Made by a program: the position numbers and the translations under genes. This document shows, in pieces, positions 6,297 to 14,114 of a DNA stretch of 20,272 bases; position 1 is the stretch's first letter; each line of letters opens with the position of its first letter. The notes beneath the pieces were generated by a model. The model did not search any database. It saw nothing but the letters and a program-made list of their open reading frames with translations, and was not told the origin of the DNA. The DNA is taken from the IMG/VR virus record IMGVR_UViG_3300043409_001212, positions 1 to 20,272 of that record; one strand, 5' to 3'. The DNA comes from a virus.

Positions 6297-9074
6297 TCAC
6301 CCTGTCACCGTCAGTGCGTTGGTGGTCAGGTTGAGCGACACCGTGCAGGTGCGCCCGCCGTAGGTGGCAGACCAAGTGAACACGCCGCCGGACACACTGG
6401 CCACCTCGCCGCTGACGCGGTTGCTGCCCATCTCCAGCCGCATGGGGGCCACCACGCCGGTGCTGGCCGCCCACTGCACGTAGTTGTGCCAGTAGGCGTG
6501 ATTGGCGTCTGCCAGCGTGCCATCGGGCGATTCAGGATAGGCTGAGTTCAGAATGGCGTTGGCTGGCGGCGCCGTGCCAGATGGCCAGGCGCTGTCGGTG
6601 ATGAGCTGCGCGGTGGGCGCCACGATGCCACTGCCTGCAATGGGCGTGAGCACTGCGCCAGCCACGGCGTCCACCGTGCGCGTGGCGCTTGTGCTGGTGA
6701 CGCCGAAGAGGTTGATGGGGCTGCCTACCCCTGCGCTGCTGGGCGCGGCTGGGGTATGGAAGCACCACTCGAACGTGTAGCTGGTGCCCCAGGCTGCGCG
6801 GTCAACAATCAGCAGCAAGCCGGGTGAAAACCAAAGCAAGGTGCGAACTGCTGCGGTGTGGACGTATGACGCTTTGCGGTACGCCTTGGACAAATCAAGC
6901 TGCAAGTAGCCCGAGTGTTCGCCTTCGAAACTGCGCAGGGGAATGCTGCGGTTTTGCGAGCCGGTGTTTGCGCCGTCCACCTGCGTGCCCAGTAGGCCAT
7001 TGAGCGCCCAGCAGTTGTGCGAGCGGCTGCTGTTGGCCCAATTCGTTTTGTGTTGGTCGGTGATGCCGACTGACCCCGGCAAGCTGTATGCCGCGATGAG
7101 CAAGCGGCGGCCATTGGCCGCAGCCTGGAACCCCCCCGCCCCGCCATTGCCGTGGTTCCAGCGGCCACGGCGGCGGACGTTGACCAAGACGCTGGGGGCA
7201 TCGGGGTTGTAGGGGTCACTGGTGGCAGACCAAACGGTTTCCAGCGCGTCTGTCCACAGGCGCTTGTGAGCGGGTGCGGTGTGCACTGTGCCGGTGTCAA
7301 CGTTGGGCACGTTGAGGTGGACGAATGGCCAGTTCGGATCGCTGTCGAGCGCATTGATGTTCCAGCCTTGAGATTGCAGGATGGCTGGCAGATAAGGGCT
7401 GGCTGTTTTTGATGCAATGGTGACGGCAAACTGGGGGCTTGGCACCGCGTAGTGGTCATCACCATCTGCCAGGCGCGGGCCGGAGCTTTTGCGCATTTGG
7501 AACGCCGCCAATTCGGCGGCTTTTTGCCACCGCGGCTGTGTCCAGAATGCGTCGCTGATGCCCAGCGCGTTGACGAGGAAATCAATGCCAGGGGAGAAGT
7601 AGCCCATGAAGCCGTGGTAGGCCGCGCCTTCCCAGTTGCCGCCCATGTCGGTGTTGCTGGCGTAGTGCCGGTGCAGCAGCACAGAGGCCGCAGCACAGAA
7701 CACCGGCAGGTTGGCCGCCAGGCCAAAGTGGCTGGCGGTGAACTCGGCGGCAAGCCCGGCTTGCGATGCTGCGCCCGCGCACAGCACAGCCATCCATTCG
7801 TGGATGTGCCCAAGAAAATCACCCCGATCCCACGGGCCGCGGCCCATGTAGCTGTTGGCGAACGCCTGCACCCACAGGGGCACCCCCCACGAGGCGTAGC
7901 CAGAGGGCTCCAGCGTCATGCTGAGCATGTAGCCCAGGTGGTCTCGGTAGGCGTCCTTGTCGGCCTGGGTGAGGCTGCCCCAGAAAGCGCAGGTGCCATA
8001 GAACAAGGCGATGAGCTTGAAGCGGCCTGGATCATCGCTAAGGTGGCTGAGCGAGGTGCAGCGGGTCATCGAGGCGGTATAGGTGCCGTTGGTGACGCCC
8101 ACAGGCACGGGGAAGGTGCCCACCGTGGTGGATGACATCGTCAAAACACGGCCGCTGCTGTTTAAGGTGGCGTTGCTGGCGCCTTCAATCGCCACATTGG
8201 TGGTGCTGCCCACCGCGTACCGGGTGGCGGCGGGGAAGGTGATTGTGGCGATGCCGTCACCGACGCCGGTGCTGCCGGTGACCACGATGTTGGTGGGGGC
8301 GTACTTGCCGGTGCTCCAGGCGAGCATGCTTCTCAGCCTGCGCAATCCTTCCGTTAGCGCCGAGGCGTTGGCGTCGGCAGCGTACAGCCAGGCGCACTTG
8401 AGAATTCGAGACGCTTCAAGTTGTGAGGCACCATTTTGGTCAGTTTGGCTGGCCAACGATGCGCCCACAAAAGAAGCCAGGCCGTTTTGACCCGTGGCCA
8501 TGGCGGTGTAGTGATCGCGCGAGTGGCCGCCAGCCTGGTAGTGCACCAGGCTGGCTGGGAAGCCGCGCTGGCCCACGGGGCGAGCAGCGAACGCAGAGAA
8601 CAGATCTGCGCGTTTTGGAATGTTGAGCGTGACGGCTTCGGCGCTGACTTCGAAATCGATCCAGCCGGACTGTGCGGCAGGCGTACCGGGGTAGTAAGTT
8701 TGGTCGGTGTAGCGCCACTGGTAGCGCACGCCCCGCGTCAAAGGCGTGGCAAGGGGGTGGGCCACTTCGTTGCGGCCTGGATCACTGGTGGCACTGAAAA
8801 GCACCCCACCACCGGAGAACAGGCGCACTTCCACCAGCCACACGGTGGCATCGTTGCCGCTGCTGCTGTAGGGCATGCGCTTGGTGAAGCGGTACAGCGG
8901 TTGGGTGACACCAATGACTTCGCCCCCCTTTGGGTAGAAAGTGGGGAGTGTCGATTCGGTGCCTGCGTCGTACAGCGCCCAGCCTTCGGCCGTGGGGTCA
9001 TCATTGGCCCAGGCCACCCATGGAAGGGATGCCGCCGCGCGGCCTGCGCCTGTTTTTGCAAGTGGCTTGGCCAT
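6297..9074 (-). CDS. heparinase II/III-like polysaccharide lyase, putative virion depolymerase
   Basis: 925 aa. Residues ~50-145 form a beta-sandwich-like N-terminal region (PLYRFTKRMPYSSSG, then W-L-V-E-V-R-L-F and RGVRYQWRYTD), like the FnIII-type entry domain of heparinase II/III and oligoalginate lyases. Residues ~155-560 are helical with conserved aromatics (HIHEWMAVLCAG, MGGNWEGAAYHGFMGYFSPG), fitting an alpha/alpha toroid. Residues ~635-770 match the HepII_III core: HGNGGAGGF, a Gly-anchored strand, SRSHNCWALNG (the sHNtvxvdG motif) and LLWFSPGLLLIVDR. A beta-type insert (about 262-336) interrupts the toroid. The expected HxHxD motif reads HGN, so activity is not certain. There is no signal peptide. 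It starts 3 bases after the fibre-like gene's stop. A role in cutting host exopolysaccharide is inferred. Confidence 0.68.
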   Translation of the reverse strand: MAKPLAKTGAGRAAASLPWVAWANDDPTAEGWALYDAGTESTLPTFYPKGGEVIGVTQPLYRFTKRMPYSSSGNDATVWLVEVRLFSGGGVLFSATSDPGRNEVAHPLATPLTRGVRYQWRYTDQTYYPGTPAAQSGWIDFEVSAEAVTLNIPKRADLFSAFAARPVGQRGFPASLVHYQAGGHSRDHYTAMATGQNGLASFVGASLASQTDQNGASQLEASRILKCAWLYAADANASALTEGLRRLRSMLAWSTGKYAPTNIVVTGSTGVGDGIATITFPAATRYAVGSTTNVAIEGASNATLNSSGRVLTMSSTTVGTFPVPVGVTNGTYTASMTRCTSLSHLSDDPGRFKLIALFYGTCAFWGSLTQADKDAYRDHLGYMLSMTLEPSGYASWGVPLWVQAFANSYMGRGPWDRGDFLGHIHEWMAVLCAGAASQAGLAAEFTASHFGLAANLPVFCAAASVLLHRHYASNTDMGGNWEGAAYHGFMGYFSPGIDFLVNALGISDAFWTQPRWQKAAELAAFQMRKSSGPRLADGDDHYAVPSPQFAVTIASKTASPYLPAILQSQGWNINALDSDPNWPFVHLNVPNVDTGTVHTAPAHKRLWTDALETVWSATSDPYNPDAPSVLVNVRRRGRWNHGNGGAGGFQAAANGRRLLIAAYSLPGSVGITDQHKTNWANSSRSHNCWALNGLLGTQVDGANTGSQNRSIPLRSFEGEHSGYLQLDLSKAYRKASYVHTAAVRTLLWFSPGLLLIVDRAAWGTSYTFEWCFHTPAAPSSAGVGSPINLFGVTSTSATRTVDAVAGAVLTPIAGSGIVAPTAQLITDSAWPSGTAPPANAILNSAYPESPDGTLADANHAYWHNYVQWAASTGVVAPMRLEMGSNRVSGEVASVSGGVFTWSATYGGRTCTVSLNLTTNALTVTG

Positions 9075-9077
9075 GGC

Positions 9078-9713
9078 TTATTCGAGGAAGACGTGGCACT
9101 GACGGCAAACGACCGTCTCGTTCACGGCGCCAGCCGCTTCCAAGCACACCGCCATGGTGATGGCGGCAGTGAGGTCAAGCGCAGCACTCAAGGTGGTGTC
9201 TGAACCGGAATTGGTGACCGGCTCTTGGGTTGAGCGCAAGCGGCCTGCCGCGCCAACAGTGTCGACAAACACCTCACCCACAGACCGAGCGGCCAAGGCC
9301 GCCGCGTTGAGCTGGGCCAAGAAGAGCACGGCGCCCGCAGCATTGCCCAGGCGCAGGGTTAGCTGCTTGAAAAGCGTTGTGCCCCCGGTGTTTGCGATGT
9401 TGTAGTGAATGCGAAGGCGCCGGTTTAGGCTGTTCATGTCGCCCGCAGCGAACACCAGCGTGCCGATTTGCTGCGCTGCGCCGCTGGCCGTGAAGTTGGC
9501 GCTTCCGGTGATGTTGCCGAAGTCTTTGGCTCCAACAACCAACGGGTCGAGCACCCAACTGGCGCCGCCCCCGGAAACGATGATGTCGCCCTTGTCGCCA
9601 TCGGTCACACCAGCACCGCCAGCGCTGCCTTGGTACTTTGCGCTTCCCGTCATCACCCAGCCACCCGCGCCCAGGGTGGCCAGGTCGGATGTCACGCTGT
9701 TTGAGTCTGCCAT
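9078..9713 (-). CDS. fibre-type virion protein with GDKGD motif
   Basis: 211 aa. The N-terminal third is Gly/Ser/Ala-rich and contains GVTDGDKGDIIVSGGGASWV (residues ~35-54), a motif common in phage tail fibres and spikes where a short turn joins beta repeats. The remainder is beta-rich (NITGSANFTASGAAQQIGTL, LRIHYNIANTGGTTLFKQL) and ends CRQCHVFLE, resembling the globular tip domains of phage fibre proteins. It lies between portal and the lyase-like gene, with 3 bases to the latter, so the two probably work together at the particle surface: an anchor or receptor-binding component plus a lyase. No catalytic motif is seen. Assignment as a fibre rests on composition and the motif. Confidence 0.6.
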   Translation of the reverse strand: MADSNSVTSDLATLGAGGWVMTGSAKYQGSAGGAGVTDGDKGDIIVSGGGASWVLDPLVVGAKDFGNITGSANFTASGAAQQIGTLVFAAGDMNSLNRRLRIHYNIANTGGTTLFKQLTLRLGNAAGAVLFLAQLNAAALAARSVGEVFVDTVGAAGRLRSTQEPVTNSGSDTTLSAALDLTAAITMAVCLEAAGAVNETVVCRQCHVFLE

Positions 9714-9723
9714 ATCGCTTCCC

Positions 9724-11346
9724 TCAGGCGGCCTTCACCGTGCGCTGCAAAGCAGCATCGGCGGCCATGGTTTGCATTTCGTGTTTCTTGGCCTCTTGCG
9801 CGGCCTCTTCCTGCTGCTGCGCCTTGGCCTCTCTGAACGCGGCCAATTGATCGGCATCACGCAGCAGGCGCATCGGTGCACCAACACCGTCCACCATCAC
9901 ATCCACCGCCGCATCGAAGTCCACCTTGTCAAGCGCTGCAAGTGCCGAGGGCGCGAACTGCCCCAGGTTCGCAAGCCCGGCCAAGTTGGCGGTCAGCCGT
10001 TCAACGGCGGCCACGTCTTCAGCCTTCTGTGCGCGAGACAACGGGTTGTTGTATTTGACTTTCAAGCCTTGCCCGCCCAACGTCTCAGGTGCTTCGCCGA
10101 ACAGCCCGGCGCGGTAGGCCAGGCCGAAGCAGCGTTCAACCAGCGGCGCCAAGTATTCGGCTTGCAAGCGGCCATAGATCGGCCCCAACAACTGGCGGAT
10201 TAACCCAACGCGAACATGCACCTCGGTCGCCGTCATCGCTGGGCCATCCTGCGGCTGCAACTGGTCAGCCATCAGAATCTTTCTGATCGCTCCGGCATAC
10301 TGCTGAATGCGTGAATCGGCCAACTGCCAATCACCGCCAGCGCTCAGTTGTTTCATGCTGTCCACGCTGTTGGCCACGATCACCTTGCGAGGGCCAACCT
10401 TTACGGAACGAGGGTTCAGAACGCCGTCGTCTTCGGCGATCCACATGCCTGCGATGGCGAGCTCTGCATTCATCCGATCCATGCGCAGGAAAGTATTTAG
10501 CTCACGCGCATCGGGCAGCGCATCGAACATCGGCCCGATGGCGTAAACCGTGTCCGGTATCACTGACCACCTGGGCACGATCACCGGCATCTCGTGGTAG
10601 CCGCTTTCGCGCAGCAGCTTCTTCGTCTCCACCTCGAAATGGCACGATGCCACTGGCAGGTTCTTGGCCAGCTTCGCGCCCACCGCATAGGTGCTGCGTG
10701 GGTAGATCGCATGGCACAGCGAAACCGGTGCGTCGGGTTCCTTCTCGGCCTTTTTCGAAGTGTCCGCACTCACGGCATTGGCGCCGAACTCACGAACGCA
10801 CTGCTCAGCCGTCAGGCTGTACTCGCGCAGCACGGTGTCAACCGGGCCGCTTGCCTTGGTGGTTGCACAGAACACGCTGGAAATGGGCCACTGCTCAAAC
10901 GAGAACCCACCCGCTTCACGATCCACGTCAACGTAGAGCGCAAACCAGCCAGCAGCCACCAGATCAAGCGCGCACTCATAGGCTGCCGCGTCGAACGTGC
11001 CAGCATGAATCTCTTCGTGCAGTTGCTTGCCCTTCTCGTCCAGCCACCGCTTACCGCCATCGTCGGCGCCGGTCACCGTCAACAGCGCCCACACAGAACT
11101 TGAAGGCGTGGCGCCAGACACCACCGAAGCGGCCAATGTTCGCGCCGCATCCGTGGCCACGCTGTGCAGTAGTCTGGACTTGCGATCCATAGCCTGCTGC
11201 GCATCCATCGGATGGCCACCCGTCAGGCCGCTGCCACGAATCGGGAACGAATGATCGAAGCAATCACGCCAAACCGTCTCATGCGGTTGCCGTAGTTGCT
11301 TCAGCCGCATCAAGCGGCGATAGAGGGCTTCAACACTTGCGCTCAT
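9724..11346 (-). CDS. portal protein (T7 gp8-like head-tail connector)
   Basis: 540 aa, almost the length of T7 gp8 (536). The N-terminus (LYRRLMRLKQLRQPHETVWRD) and the following segment (RLLHSVATDAARTLAASVVS then TPSSSVWALL) are the standard opening of the podovirus connector family: R-x-x-x-E-x-x-W-R-D, then a Ser/Ala-rich helix with GxTP/S. Further on are DALPDARELNTFLRMDR, the mid-protein helix, GPAMTATEVHVRVG (the conserved P-x-T-A-T-E motif) and LLGPIYGRLQAEYLAPLVER, followed by a Gln/Glu/Ala-rich C-terminal coil. It forms the dodecameric ring for packaging and ejection. It starts two bases after the stop of the 136-aa gene. Identification is strong. Confidence 0.92.
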   Translation of the reverse strand: MSASVEALYRRLMRLKQLRQPHETVWRDCFDHSFPIRGSGLTGGHPMDAQQAMDRKSRLLHSVATDAARTLAASVVSGATPSSSVWALLTVTGADDGGKRWLDEKGKQLHEEIHAGTFDAAAYECALDLVAAGWFALYVDVDREAGGFSFEQWPISSVFCATTKASGPVDTVLREYSLTAEQCVREFGANAVSADTSKKAEKEPDAPVSLCHAIYPRSTYAVGAKLAKNLPVASCHFEVETKKLLRESGYHEMPVIVPRWSVIPDTVYAIGPMFDALPDARELNTFLRMDRMNAELAIAGMWIAEDDGVLNPRSVKVGPRKVIVANSVDSMKQLSAGGDWQLADSRIQQYAGAIRKILMADQLQPQDGPAMTATEVHVRVGLIRQLLGPIYGRLQAEYLAPLVERCFGLAYRAGLFGEAPETLGGQGLKVKYNNPLSRAQKAEDVAAVERLTANLAGLANLGQFAPSALAALDKVDFDAAVDVMVDGVGAPMRLLRDADQLAAFREAKAQQQEEAAQEAKKHEMQTMAADAALQRTVKAA

Positions 11347-11348
11347 GG

Positions 11349-11759
11349 TCAGATCGAATTCGCCCGTGTTGGCTTAGTTGGGGTGCGTACTCGCCCGGCA
11401 ACGGATGCAGGTGCACCAGCGCCCAATGCAGAACCGCCCGATGCCGCGCCCACTGCGGCATTACGCGCAGCAGGTGCAGGCCCACCCATGGAAAGCACCG
11501 AACCGCCGCCCAGCGTGGCATCGCTGCCGTTTGGATCGCCCAAGGCCAAAGCGTTACTTCTGCGGCGCCGCGTCGTCTCGGCAGTCTTGGCGTTGGCCGC
11601 CACTTGCGCCGATGTCTCAGCCTCGGCGGTTTTGCGGGCGTCATCCTCGCGTGCCGCCTCAAGCGCCGATGCTTGCCGGTTCGAAGTCTTTCGCGCTTGG
11701 TCGGCCGAATAGATGTTGGTTCCAACAAAGGCCGCCACGGCAACACCGACAAAGCTCAT
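11349..11759 (-). CDS. small virion-module protein with N-terminal hydrophobic segment
   Basis: 136 aa. It opens MSFVGVAVAAFVGTNIYSAD, a short hydrophobic stretch ending in a Y-S-A-D-Q-A-R-K junction, then an Ala/Glu/Arg coiled region (ASALEAAREDDARKTAEAE) and a Gly/Ser-rich end (GDPNGSDATLGGGSVLSMGG). Proteins of this shape are common upstream of the portal gene in podoviruses and are usually listed as hypothetical or internal virion proteins. The ATG overlaps the upstream stop (ATGA), so it is translationally coupled. Its first nine residues resemble those of the partial internal protein at 1-111. Function unknown. Confidence 0.72.
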   Translation of the reverse strand: MSFVGVAVAAFVGTNIYSADQARKTSNRQASALEAAREDDARKTAEAETSAQVAANAKTAETTRRRRSNALALGDPNGSDATLGGGSVLSMGGPAPAARNAAVGAASGGSALGAGAPASVAGRVRTPTKPTRANSI

Positions 11760-12250
11760 GCGTCAATCTCCAAGGGTTCAGCGTCAGCCAGGGCCAATCG
11801 GCGAGACTGCAAGGCGCTGGCGTCATCAATCAGCATCGCCTCAAGTGCAGCAACATCGCGCACGTTGTCGGGGTTCAGGTGGATCGATGTCCAGTAGGTG
11901 GTGGCGTGCGCCATGCCAACCCGCTTGGCGCCTGCCTGCGATGGCAGCACGTGGTAACCGGTCAGCCTGCGCATCCCGCCCTCAGTCCACACCGTGATGT
12001 CACCCGCGCACACGTTCAGGTGTTCGCTTCTGTGCAACCCACCAGTCAACAGGCACCCGGCGTCGATCCTGATCGTCCGTGCCACCAGGCCATCGGCCCA
12101 GCTGTGCCACGTTGGGATCACCGTTTCGCCAATTACCTTGGCGGCTTGCAGTAGATGCGCCTCCAGCCGTTCGATCTGCTCACGCGTGGGCGTAGCAGAA
12201 AGCGGCATCAGGCCAGTGGCGCAGGCTTCAGCGGCGGGCGTAGTAGCCAT
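11756..12250 (-). CDS. cupin-like phage protein of unknown function
   Basis: 164 aa from the ATG at 12250, which overlaps the upstream gene by 23 bases; ATGs at 12298 and 12211 are alternatives. The core reads as a short cupin beta-barrel: IPTWHSWADGLVARTIRIDA, then GCLLTGGLHRSEHLNVCAGD, ITVWTEGGMRRLTGYHVLPS and GMAHATTYWTSIHLN. The H-x-x-E-H pair and the later W-T-x-x-H strand are features I recall from a widespread phage family in head-gene clusters. The final helix (ALEAMLIDDASALQSRR) is also typical. No substrate or reaction can be named. Its place upstream of the portal suggests a structural or assembly role. Confidence 0.72.
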   Translation of the reverse strand: MATTPAAEACATGLMPLSATPTREQIERLEAHLLQAAKVIGETVIPTWHSWADGLVARTIRIDAGCLLTGGLHRSEHLNVCAGDITVWTEGGMRRLTGYHVLPSQAGAKRVGMAHATTYWTSIHLNPDNVRDVAALEAMLIDDASALQSRRLALADAEPLEIDA

Positions 12251-12593
12251 CACTGCACAGGTAGCTGCACACCGGTTCGGCAAGCTTGCCGTCATCAATG
12301 GCGAGCATCACCTGTGCGGTTGTCATGTTGGCCGTGTTGCTTGCAGCCAGCGCCTGGGCCCCCTTCGGGGTCGTGGGCTCATAGACCACTTGCGGAAGCG
12401 CTGCCTTGCTTGCGGCTTCTGCGGCACGCGCATTCGCCTCGGACGTCGCCTGTTGCGCAGCGGCAAGGCGGACCTCGAGCTCAGCAATGCGCAATGCCGG
12501 GTCTGCTGCATCGCCATCAGGCATCCCTGGGTTCTCGGCGCCAGGCATCTCGGTGGCCTTCGGTGTTTGCTCGGGTGCTGCTGCTTTCGCCAT
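12228..12593 (-). CDS. small coiled-coil phage protein, function unknown
   Basis: 121 aa with an AAGGA site 8 bases before the ATG. The first 30 residues are Pro/Ala/Asp-rich and probably disordered. Residues ~35-65 form an Ala/Glu/Arg helix (RIAELEVRLAAAQQATSEAN) likely to be a coiled coil. The end (MTTAQVMLAIDDGKLAEPVC then SDGYYARR) resembles short proteins seen at the start of podovirus head operons. It is the first gene of the virion block after an 89-base leader that contains an inverted repeat and a dispersed repeat. I do not recognise a function. Confidence 0.65.
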   Translation of the reverse strand: MAKAAAPEQTPKATEMPGAENPGMPDGDAADPALRIAELEVRLAAAQQATSEANARAAEAASKAALPQVVYEPTTPKGAQALAASNTANMTTAQVMLAIDDGKLAEPVCSYLCSDGYYARR

Positions 12594-12617
12594 GGGGTCA
12601 GTCCTTTGGTGAGTTGA

Positions 12618-12633
12618 GGCCTACTAATAGGCC
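12618..12633. repeat. 16-base inverted repeat in the late-operon leader
   Basis: GGCCTA-CTAA-TAGGCC, a perfect 6-bp stem with a 4-base loop, 25 bases before the first virion-module gene. No T-run follows on either strand, so it is not an ordinary terminator. It may be a regulator binding site or an RNA hairpin in the leader. The 89-base interval 12594-12682 also holds copy B of the 19-base repeat; I see no clear promoter in it. Confidence 0.6.
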
Positions 12634-12651
12634 CGCATCGTCAACCGCCAC

Positions 12652-12670
12652 CCGTGGCGGAATCCAGCCA
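12652..12670 (-). repeat. 19-base dispersed repeat, copy B
   Basis: Minus-strand TGGCTGGATTCCGCCACGG, identical to 4992-5010. Here the flanks allow a 5-bp hairpin GTGGC/GCCAC with the loop TGGATTCC. It begins 13 bases after the stop of the small HTH gene, in the spacer before the virion operon. Confidence 0.7.
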
Positions 12671-12682
12671 CCGCGTGCGGCG

Positions 12683-12955
12683 CTACCTCGCGTGCGCCGA
12701 AAGACTGCGCCGCTCCTTTGGCGCGAAACCCCTGTCCTTGCCCGTCAACTGGCACCACCGCAGCAGCAGCGCCTCACCGTCCGCATGCTTGGGCTCGCTG
12801 CCATCAAGCCACCCACGCAGGGTTCCTCGCGCCACGTCCAAGGCTTTGGCAAGCTGCTCCTGGGTGCAAGGCACACGACCCCGGCCGTCGATGGTTGGCT
12901 CACCCAGCACATGCGCCAGGTCGCCCAGAACCATCGGCCAGTCCACGCGCTGCAT
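12683..12955 (-). CDS. small helix-turn-helix protein, possible late regulator
   Basis: 90 aa. The ATG at 12955 overlaps the resolvase stop as TGATG; an upstream in-frame start would lie wholly inside the resolvase gene. Residues ~30-52 (CTQEQLAKALDVARGTLRGW) form a clear helix-turn-helix with A-x-x-x-x-V and a recognition helix ending G-W-L-D-G-S. The tail is basic (GKDRGFAPKERRSLSAHAR). It is the last gene of the early operon, directly before the virion operon, which is where lambdoid phages keep their late activator or antiterminator. That role is inferred from position. A small-terminase-like DNA-binding role is the main alternative, because such proteins also start with an HTH. Confidence 0.7.
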   Translation of the reverse strand: MQRVDWPMVLGDLAHVLGEPTIDGRGRVPCTQEQLAKALDVARGTLRGWLDGSEPKHADGEALLLRWCQLTGKDRGFAPKERRSLSAHAR

Positions 12956-13446
12956 CACGCCAGCACCTTTTGCCCGTAGTGCGCCATCAGCAACGCGTCG
13001 GCCCGGTTGTGGTCTTTCATCCGCTTGAGCATGTGCATCGCCATGGGAAACAGCGTGCGGGCGGTGCCAAGGTTGTCGCTCTTCTCCTTGCCGGTCAGGC
13101 CGTAGAAGCGCTTCCACGCCGATGGCTGAATCGCCCGCACATCCAGCCGCTGAAGCTCAAGCACGGCCTCGATGCGGCCCCGGTTCATGTCGAGCGATGA
13201 CCTCGCCGCAACGCCGGGCCCCATGCCAGCGTGAACATCCTCGATCAAGGCCAGCGCCACCTCGCCAGGCGGCACCAACGTGCGCAGCACATCGCGCAAG
13301 CCAATGGCACTGACGCGCCGCTTGATCATCCGGTTTCCCGCCTTTGGAATCTCCTCGATGGGCAGATCGACCACGAAGTGCGTGCCGCGCGAATCCACCG
13401 CAGCGATGGCACCGGTCAGGCCGATGTCGATGGCCAGAACGATCAT
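12955..13446 (-). CDS. RuvC-like Holliday junction resolvase
   Basis: 163 aa from the ATG at 13446, which overlaps the upstream stop (ATGA). RNase H-fold signs are clear: MIVLAIDIGLTGAIAAVD supplies the first catalytic Asp (D7) in a D-x-G-x-x-G strand, ALALIEDVHAG the central Glu (E69), and KDHNRADALLMAHYG the C-terminal Asp (D150) with the HNRAD-A-L-L-M-A signature. RAIQPSAWKRFYGLTGKEKS is the conserved helix and loop between them. Phage members of this family resolve branched DNA before packaging. Length and motif spacing fit the family (E. coli RuvC is 173 aa). No motif is missing. Confidence 0.88.
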   Translation of the reverse strand: MIVLAIDIGLTGAIAAVDSRGTHFVVDLPIEEIPKAGNRMIKRRVSAIGLRDVLRTLVPPGEVALALIEDVHAGMGPGVAARSSLDMNRGRIEAVLELQRLDVRAIQPSAWKRFYGLTGKEKSDNLGTARTLFPMAMHMLKRMKDHNRADALLMAHYGQKVLA

Positions 13447-14114
13447 GCTGCAAGCCTTTCGGTGTCGGAATTCGAAGCCAGGGCACGAAGCACCAGCAGC
13501 GTTTGTGCTTTGGCTTTTTGGCCCGCGTTGCAACGTTGCCGGGCAACCTTGGCCCCCATGCGCCTGGGCTTTCGTGCGTCAACGCCAGCGCCCATCACAA
13601 AGCTGGGCACCTGCACACCTGAGCCATTGGCGTTCGCACAGTCCCAGTCGAACACGTGGCACAGGCCCAGGTTCCGGGCGATGCGGATCAGCTCCATCAC
13701 CTGCATGTACCCAGACCCAACAGCTTCAGCAACTCGCTTGCCCTGCGCTGGCTCTTCGAACGCCTGAAGCACTGCCCGAAGTTGCACCAGCTCGGGGAAA
13801 CGTTCGCGGCTTGCGATGCCCTTTCGTTCCACAGCCCCAGGCCCATAGCCCCACAGCGCCACAGCAGGCCCCGCACGGCTCACCCGCCGAGTCCCGGTCG
13901 TGTGCACCATGCCCAGCTCCGCCATACGCCAAAGCAGCTCACGTGCACGCTGGCGGGTGGCGCCAAAAGCATCGGCCACATCGACCGAAGTTGCAGGCCC
14001 AGCAGCAAGGAACCCCAGCACGCAGAGGTACCCGCGCATGCCCAGCCGGGGGGACTTCAACTCGCGCCAAAGTTCCACGGCTCGGGCGCGCGCGTGTGTG
14101 GCGTCGGGGGTCAT
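13443..14114 (-). CDS. double winged-helix DNA-binding protein
   Basis: 223 aa from the ATG at 14114, overlapping the upstream stop (ATGA). Residues ~28-72 (LCVLGFLAAGPATSVDVADA, then ATRQRARELLWRMAELGMVH) form a winged helix. A second similar unit appears near residues 110-160 (LRAVLQAFEEPAQGKRVAEA, then YMQVMELIRIARNLGLCHVF). The C-terminus is basic (RKPRRMGAKVARQRCNAG). Two tandem wHTH units suggest a DNA-binding regulator or replication accessory protein. It lies inside the early operon between the zinc-ribbon and resolvase genes. I do not recognise a named family. Confidence 0.7.
   Translation of the reverse strand: MTPDATHARARAVELWRELKSPRLGMRGYLCVLGFLAAGPATSVDVADAFGATRQRARELLWRMAELGMVHTTGTRRVSRAGPAVALWGYGPGAVERKGIASRERFPELVQLRAVLQAFEEPAQGKRVAEAVGSGYMQVMELIRIARNLGLCHVFDWDCANANGSGVQVPSFVMGAGVDARKPRRMGAKVARQRCNAGQKAKAQTLLVLRALASNSDTERLAA

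Noticed and set aside
6809-7822. 337-codon minus-strand frame within the lyase-like gene
   Set aside because: It is the alternate frame of the 925-aa gene, rich in Ser/Thr/Arg/Cys with no recognisable domain, while the 925-aa frame shows conserved motifs throughout.
10311-11192. 293-codon plus-strand open frame
   Set aside because: Antisense to the portal gene, Arg/Pro/Ser-rich, no motif.
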